From Allobogoriella alba (lineage in GTDB: Bacteria; Actinomycetota; Actinomycetes; Actinomycetales; Actinomycetaceae), in contig NZ_JBHTCQ010000001.1 in the NCBI RefSeq assembly GCF_042665525.1, positions 1,674,001 through 1,738,000 of the forward strand: 64,000 nucleotides of DNA, written 5' to 3'. Position 1 is the first letter of the stretch, and each line of letters opens with the position of its first letter. The notes under the pieces were generated by a model that worked only from the letters and a program-made list of their open reading frames with translations, was not told the DNA's origin and ran no database searches. Below, one piece after another: positions 60,043 to 64,000 of the stretch. The translations under genes and the position numbers were made by a program.

Positions 60043-61431
60043 ATGACCACCGCACCGCCGGAGCCCTGGCTCGAGGGTTACGAACAGGGCAAGCACGACG
60101 GAGCACGGTTCGGCGACGAGCTCGGACCGCTCAGGCCCGGACGGGGAGCACGCCCGCTGCTGCGTGAGGCGCTCGCCGAGCTGATGATCCGGGACGGGCG
60201 CGGGGAGTGGGTCACGGACGAGGAACGCGCCGAGCTGCGCCGGCTGGCGGCGGGGAGCCGGCAGCACGACTGGGACGAGATGGCCGTGACCGCCATGGCC
60301 TTCCTCGCCGGGCGGTTCGGTGACTCCGGGGCACGCGCCTGGCTCGCGCCGATGCTCGCGCACGCCGGACGGTACGAGGAGGCTGCCGCCACGTCCTTCA
60401 CCTGGTCGGACGGCAGGCCGGCTGCACCCGACTTCGTCGTCATCGTGAGCGCGCTCGCACTGCTCGGACGCGAGGACGAGGCCCGGGCCCGCATGGCCGG
60501 GCTGGAGTCACGCTTCACGAACCTCGGCAAGGACTTCGTCACCCGGTGGCACGAGACGGACCTCGGGCGCCAGTTCGACGCCCTGGCGGCCAAACGACCG
60601 TCGGACGGGAAGCTTCCGGTGTTCTTCCACCTGCCGTTCTCCGGCGGCACGAGCATGATCGTCTCGCTCAAGCAGGCCGTGCCGCGTGCCGCGATCCTCG
60701 AGATCAACCGGCGCTTCGGGCTGCACCAGATCGAGCGCGCCCTCGACCTGGACGCCGACCGGGTCGCGCGGCTCCGGCTCATCCACCAGCACCACCCGTT
60801 CGCGATGCGGCTGCCGGGCCGCGACCTCACGTACTTCACGGTCCTGCGGGATCCGGTCTCCCAGCTCTCCTCCGGCTACCACAAGCGGTTGGCGTCCAAG
60901 GGCATCGTCCCCACCCGCGACCGCTCGGCGACGTTCGAGGAGCATGCCGAGCACACGATGACGAACGGCCTCACCAACATGCTGGCCCGTCAGATCGTCA
61001 CGACGCACCCGGACATGCTGGAGCGCTACGAGCGGCACTTCGACCGGGCCGGCGCGTTCCGCACGATCCGTGTCGAGGAGGACATGTACTGGTTCGAGGC
61101 GACGCGCGACCTCGGCCCCGACCGCCTTCTCGAGATGAGCCGCGAGGCGCTGGACCTGCGGTTCCACGTCGTCGGCAGCATGAAGCACCTGGCCGCGAGC
61201 CACCTGGCCGGTGCGGCCAGCGTGGGGGTCCCGGTCGCGCGCCGGATCGTGCACCGGGGCAAGTCGGGACGACCTCAGGGCACGGAGTCCGACGTCGAAC
61301 GGCGGCTCCGGGACGCCAACTGGGTCGATCAGACGCTGTACGAGGAGTACACCGAGCGGTTCGAGCGGGACTACGCCGATCTGGTGAGAACGGTGGACGA
61401 GGCGGCTGCTCTGGACGCCGCGACCGGGTGA
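60043..61431 (+). CDS. Sulfotransferase family 2-like protein with helical N-terminal domain
   Basis: A 462-residue protein. The first 170 residues are helical (TPR-like). From about 190, VFFHLPFSGGTSMIVSLKQAV is the PAPS loop (H-x-P-x-x-G-G-T-S) and TYFTVLRDPVSQLSSGYH is the 3'-phosphate site with R-D-P-x-x-x-x-x-S-x-Y. These features match sulfotransferase family PF03567. The LRLIHQHHPFAMRLPG segment lies between them. ATG follows GAGAGG. A second sulfotransferase (51712) is in the same cluster, so the polymer may be sulfated. Confidence 0.78.
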   Translation: MTTAPPEPWLEGYEQGKHDGARFGDELGPLRPGRGARPLLREALAELMIRDGRGEWVTDEERAELRRLAAGSRQHDWDEMAVTAMAFLAGRFGDSGARAWLAPMLAHAGRYEEAAATSFTWSDGRPAAPDFVVIVSALALLGREDEARARMAGLESRFTNLGKDFVTRWHETDLGRQFDALAAKRPSDGKLPVFFHLPFSGGTSMIVSLKQAVPRAAILEINRRFGLHQIERALDLDADRVARLRLIHQHHPFAMRLPGRDLTYFTVLRDPVSQLSSGYHKRLASKGIVPTRDRSATFEEHAEHTMTNGLTNMLARQIVTTHPDMLERYERHFDRAGAFRTIRVEEDMYWFEATRDLGPDRLLEMSREALDLRFHVVGSMKHLAASHLAGAASVGVPVARRIVHRGKSGRPQGTESDVERRLRDANWVDQTLYEEYTERFERDYADLVRTVDEAAALDAATG

Positions 61432-61456
61432 CGGGCTGGGACCGAGGGGCGGGGAC

Positions 61457-62665
61457 ATGAGACCGGATCCGACCGTCGCCGGCCGCGTGCTCGGCGAGCG
61501 CTCCTTCAAGAAGGGGGCGGCCCTCGCCGGCGAGAAGCGGTGGGAGGAGGCCGCCGACGCGTTCCAGCGCGCCGTCGACCGGTACCCGCACGAGCCGGTG
61601 TGGTGGCGCCGGCTCGCCCTTGCCCGGCTGCACCACGGAGACGTCGACGCCGGCCTGGCCGCCCACCGGCGGTCGGTCGAGACCCATCCCGACCCACCGC
61701 TGCGCTGGCTGGGCGACCTCGGCAAGGTCGCCACCCGGGCGCGGGACTGGGGCACCGCACGTGCGGCCTACCAGGAGCTGCTGCGCAAGGACCCCGAGAC
61801 CCGTGATCACGACGCGGTGCTGCTGGAGCGCGGGCTCACACACTTCCTGCCGCGGCGGCGCACATCGCGGTTCATCGCGCAGAACATCGACCGGATCCGC
61901 CGGGCGGCCGCTCGTCACGAACCGCTCGAGGACCGGTCCGGCACGGTCTGGACGTACTGGGCTCAGGGCTTCGAGAACGCGCCGGACGTCGTCAGGCTGG
62001 CCCACGGGAGCCTCGTGGAGCACATGGGTGACGCGGTCGTCGCCCTGACCGCGACCGACGTCGCCGACCTGGTGACCCTCCCGCCGGACGTCGATGCGCT
62101 CGTCGAGAACCATGCGTTCCGGTCGGACCTGCTGCGGCTGGAGCTGCTCACCAGGTTCGGCGGGATCTGGATGGACTCGACCTGCTTCGTGCGTCACGAC
62201 GTGCGCGCCGAGCTCGAGGAGCTCGCCCGGCCGTCGGGATTCTTCGCGTACGCGAAGGGAGACGTCACGATCGGCAACTGGCTCATGCTGACGCCACCGG
62301 GCCACTACGTCCCGGCGATGCTGCTCGAGGCGGAGTACGCGCACTGGCGGGAGTTCCAGCAGAACCTCAGCTACTTCACGTTCCACCACATCTTCGAGGC
62401 GCTCGTCGACGCCGACGAGAGGTTCCGGGAGATCTGGCACCGCACGCCCCGCGTGCCGTTCGATGCCGCGCTCCGGTTCCGGCACATGCTCGACGAGCCG
62501 TACGACGCCGCCACCTACCGAGAGGTTCTCGACGGCTCGATCGTGCACAAGCTGACCTACAAGTACGACGATGCCGGCCCGGGCACGATGATCGACGCGC
62601 TGATGTCGTCCCAGGACGCCACATCGCCCGGCGGACGGGCGGACCAGCTGCCCGGCGACGACTAG
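61457..62665 (+). CDS. TPR protein with capsule-synthesis glycosyltransferase domain
   Basis: A 402-residue protein. Residues 1-125 are TPR-like (KRWEEAADAFQRAVDRYPHEPVWWRRLALARL). The remainder is a GT32/Caps_synth-like transferase: TVWTYWAQGFENAPDVVRLAHGSLVEH and ENHAFRSDLLRLELLTRFGGIWMDSTCF, in which D-x-D-like acidic residues bind metal and nucleotide sugar. It lies in the five-gene operon starting at 57647. Confidence 0.78.
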   Translation: MRPDPTVAGRVLGERSFKKGAALAGEKRWEEAADAFQRAVDRYPHEPVWWRRLALARLHHGDVDAGLAAHRRSVETHPDPPLRWLGDLGKVATRARDWGTARAAYQELLRKDPETRDHDAVLLERGLTHFLPRRRTSRFIAQNIDRIRRAAARHEPLEDRSGTVWTYWAQGFENAPDVVRLAHGSLVEHMGDAVVALTATDVADLVTLPPDVDALVENHAFRSDLLRLELLTRFGGIWMDSTCFVRHDVRAELEELARPSGFFAYAKGDVTIGNWLMLTPPGHYVPAMLLEAEYAHWREFQQNLSYFTFHHIFEALVDADERFREIWHRTPRVPFDAALRFRHMLDEPYDAATYREVLDGSIVHKLTYKYDDAGPGTMIDALMSSQDATSPGGRADQLPGDD

Positions 62666-62685
62666 GCGAAGGGCGCCGAGCGACC

Positions 62686-64000
62686 ATGCGACGATCTCTT
62701 CGCAAGGGCGGTGCCAGCCCCGCGCGGCTGCTCGCCGGCGCCCGCAGGCGAGCCGGGCGGGCCCGGCGCAACCTCCGGGCGCTGAGGGTGCTCCGGCGAT
62801 CCCTGGAGGGCGCCGCGCCACCGGAGGGGTTGCGGAAGCTGTACGGCCGCGGCGGCCGCCCCCGTGGCGACCTGGTCACCGGGCGCCGGTCCTGGCACGC
62901 GTGTCCCGGGGCGGCGGACGCCGCTGCGGACCTGCTTCGCGAGGCCCTCGTGCCGGGCCGCGGGAGCGCGGCGGCCGCGATCGCCGTCGAGCTGGTGCGA
63001 GCACGTCCGCGAGACGCGGAGCTCCACCGGCTGGCCGCCCTCGCCGCCGGACTGGTCGAGGACTGGGACCTGGCCGAGGACCGGTGGGCGCGGGCGCTGG
63101 AGCTGGAGGGCTCGTCGCCGGAGCGAGCCGCGGGCCTGGTCGCCGATGAGCGGCGGCGCAGCGAGCAGCGCCGGGCCGTCGCCGGACAGCGGGTGCCGAG
63201 CAGGCTGGAGGCTCGTCGCCGCGAGCTGCTGGGCCGGTCCGTGTGGGAAGACCCCGACGGCGCGTTCTGGCGCTACGTCGCGCAGGCCGTCGCGTGCGAC
63301 GCGCTCGAGGGGCTGGAGCCCGTGCTGGACGGCCTGGTCCCGGCGGACAGACCGCTGCCGAACGGGAAGGCACCGCGCGAGATCACCGACGCGATCGCCG
63401 CTGCCGATGCCCTGGAGGCCGAGGCCGACTACCCGGGCGCCCTGCGGGAGCTCGATCGGATCGCGCCGACCGAGGGGAAGCCGACCGTTCGCTACCTCAT
63501 CACGCTCGCCCGGCTGGCGAGCGCGGTCAGCGACTACCGGCGTGCCCGGGTGGCCCTCCGCCTCGCCGGCGCCGCCGACGAGGCCACGAGTCTCGCCGCC
63601 GCCCACGATGCGCGGATCGCCTGGGTCGTCCACGACACCGCCGGTGCACGTCGCTCCGCCGAGCTTGCCCTGTCCGGGGGCCAGGACCGGCCTCAGGCCA
63701 GGGCGGTGCTCGACCTGCTCGAGCGGCAGCTCCCGCCGCCGGACCCGCCGGCGGGCGGCATCGCCCACGTCGCCTTCTTCGCCGGTCGGGGGTTCAACTT
63801 CGGCGACATCCTGCTGCCGCTCGCCGTGCAGGACGCCATCGGGGAGGCCGTCCGGAAGGCCGGTCCGGCGGAGCGACCTGCCGGCGGGCCGACGTGGCTC
63901 CCGTTCCACGTCCACCAGCTCTTCGACGAGGACTACGTGCGCCTCGCCAACACCCAGCGCGCGGTCGTCGTCGGCGGGGGTGGCCTGTTCCTGCCCGACA
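62686..64000 (+). CDS. Polysaccharide pyruvyltransferase-like protein, cut by the window edge
   Basis: An open frame without stop from ATG 62686 to the edge (438 codons). The first 340 residues are helical, TPR-like, with a very basic amino end. Near 360-375 it has VAFFAGRGFNFGDILLPLAVQDAI and at the end RAVVVGGGGLFLPD, the two N-terminal motifs of the PS_pyruv_trans family (N-x-G-D and G-G-G-x-L). It probably attaches a pyruvyl ketal to the polymer. The catalytic C-terminal half is beyond the window, so the call depends on those two motifs. Confidence 0.6.
   Translation, partial: MRRSLRKGGASPARLLAGARRRAGRARRNLRALRVLRRSLEGAAPPEGLRKLYGRGGRPRGDLVTGRRSWHACPGAADAAADLLREALVPGRGSAAAAIAVELVRARPRDAELHRLAALAAGLVEDWDLAEDRWARALELEGSSPERAAGLVADERRRSEQRRAVAGQRVPSRLEARRRELLGRSVWEDPDGAFWRYVAQAVACDALEGLEPVLDGLVPADRPLPNGKAPREITDAIAAADALEAEADYPGALRELDRIAPTEGKPTVRYLITLARLASAVSDYRRARVALRLAGAADEATSLAAAHDARIAWVVHDTAGARRSAELALSGGQDRPQARAVLDLLERQLPPPDPPAGGIAHVAFFAGRGFNFGDILLPLAVQDAIGEAVRKAGPAERPAGGPTWLPFHVHQLFDEDYVRLANTQRAVVVGGGGLFLPD

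Overview
The window comes from a high-GC Gram-positive actinobacterium, most likely of the order Micrococcales (a Cellulomonas-like lineage is my best guess, from gene content and codon use rather than any search). The pointers are: GTG starts and leaderless TANNNT promoters, a biotin carboxylase/BCCP fusion with separate carboxyltransferase and epsilon subunits, actinobacterial DapD, a 13E12-type HNH protein, and SipW/TasA-like secreted proteins. No rRNA, tRNA, CRISPR array, insertion sequence or prophage was seen. Coding density is high and the longest gene-free stretch is 278 bases (18415-18692).

Layout. (1) 1-8245: a catabolic locus with a partial aconitase-X gene, two FAD-dependent oxidoreductases, an IlvD/Edd dehydratase, a NitT/TauT-type ABC importer and an IclR regulator; two matching inverted-repeat sites are candidate IclR operators. 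(2) 8260-11140: a lysozyme-like membrane protein, dapD and a NUDIX-NYN fusion. (3) 11319-16551: choline locus with BetT transporter, betaine aldehyde dehydrogenase and choline oxidase. (4) 16573-22030: biotin carboxylase/BCCP, family 5 uracil-DNA glycosylase, Maf and a DUF885 hydrolase. (5) 22061-27036: a signal peptidase of SipW type with four small TasA-like secreted proteins and an RCC1-like propeller. (6) 27204-35605: a large ATP-binding LuxR regulator, a polyol-type ABC importer without ATPase, a SorC regulator and a mannitol-type dehydrogenase. (7) 35635-44417: carboxyltransferase and epsilon subunits, 13E12 HNH protein, biotin ligase, adenylate cyclase and a two-component system. (8) 44414-47421: YhhN, GtrA, PurK, PurE. 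(9) 47439-64000: a cell-surface glycopolymer cluster.

The most interesting part is the glycopolymer cluster. It holds ManA (makes mannose-6-phosphate), a NeuB-type synthase that lacks the usual C-terminal SAF domain, a cytidylyltransferase fused to a KdsC-like HAD phosphatase, a polysialyltransferase-like protein, a second protein with sialyltransferase-type motifs, several GT2 enzymes, two sulfotransferases, a capsule-type glycosyltransferase and a partial pyruvyltransferase-like protein. No GlcNAc-epimerase or pseudaminic/legionaminic genes are visible. Together these fit mannose-6-P to Kdn-9-P to Kdn to CMP-Kdn and then a Kdn-type (teichulosonic acid) wall polymer, possibly sulfated and pyruvylated. 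That is inference from gene content.

A second theme is regulation: several paired or palindromic sites can be read directly. They include IclR-like pairs, a perfect palindrome before betT, a repeated 20-base element before the TasA-like transcription units, and an SOS-like box before the HNH gene. At least seven genes have a TANNNT box 6-8 bases before the start codon.
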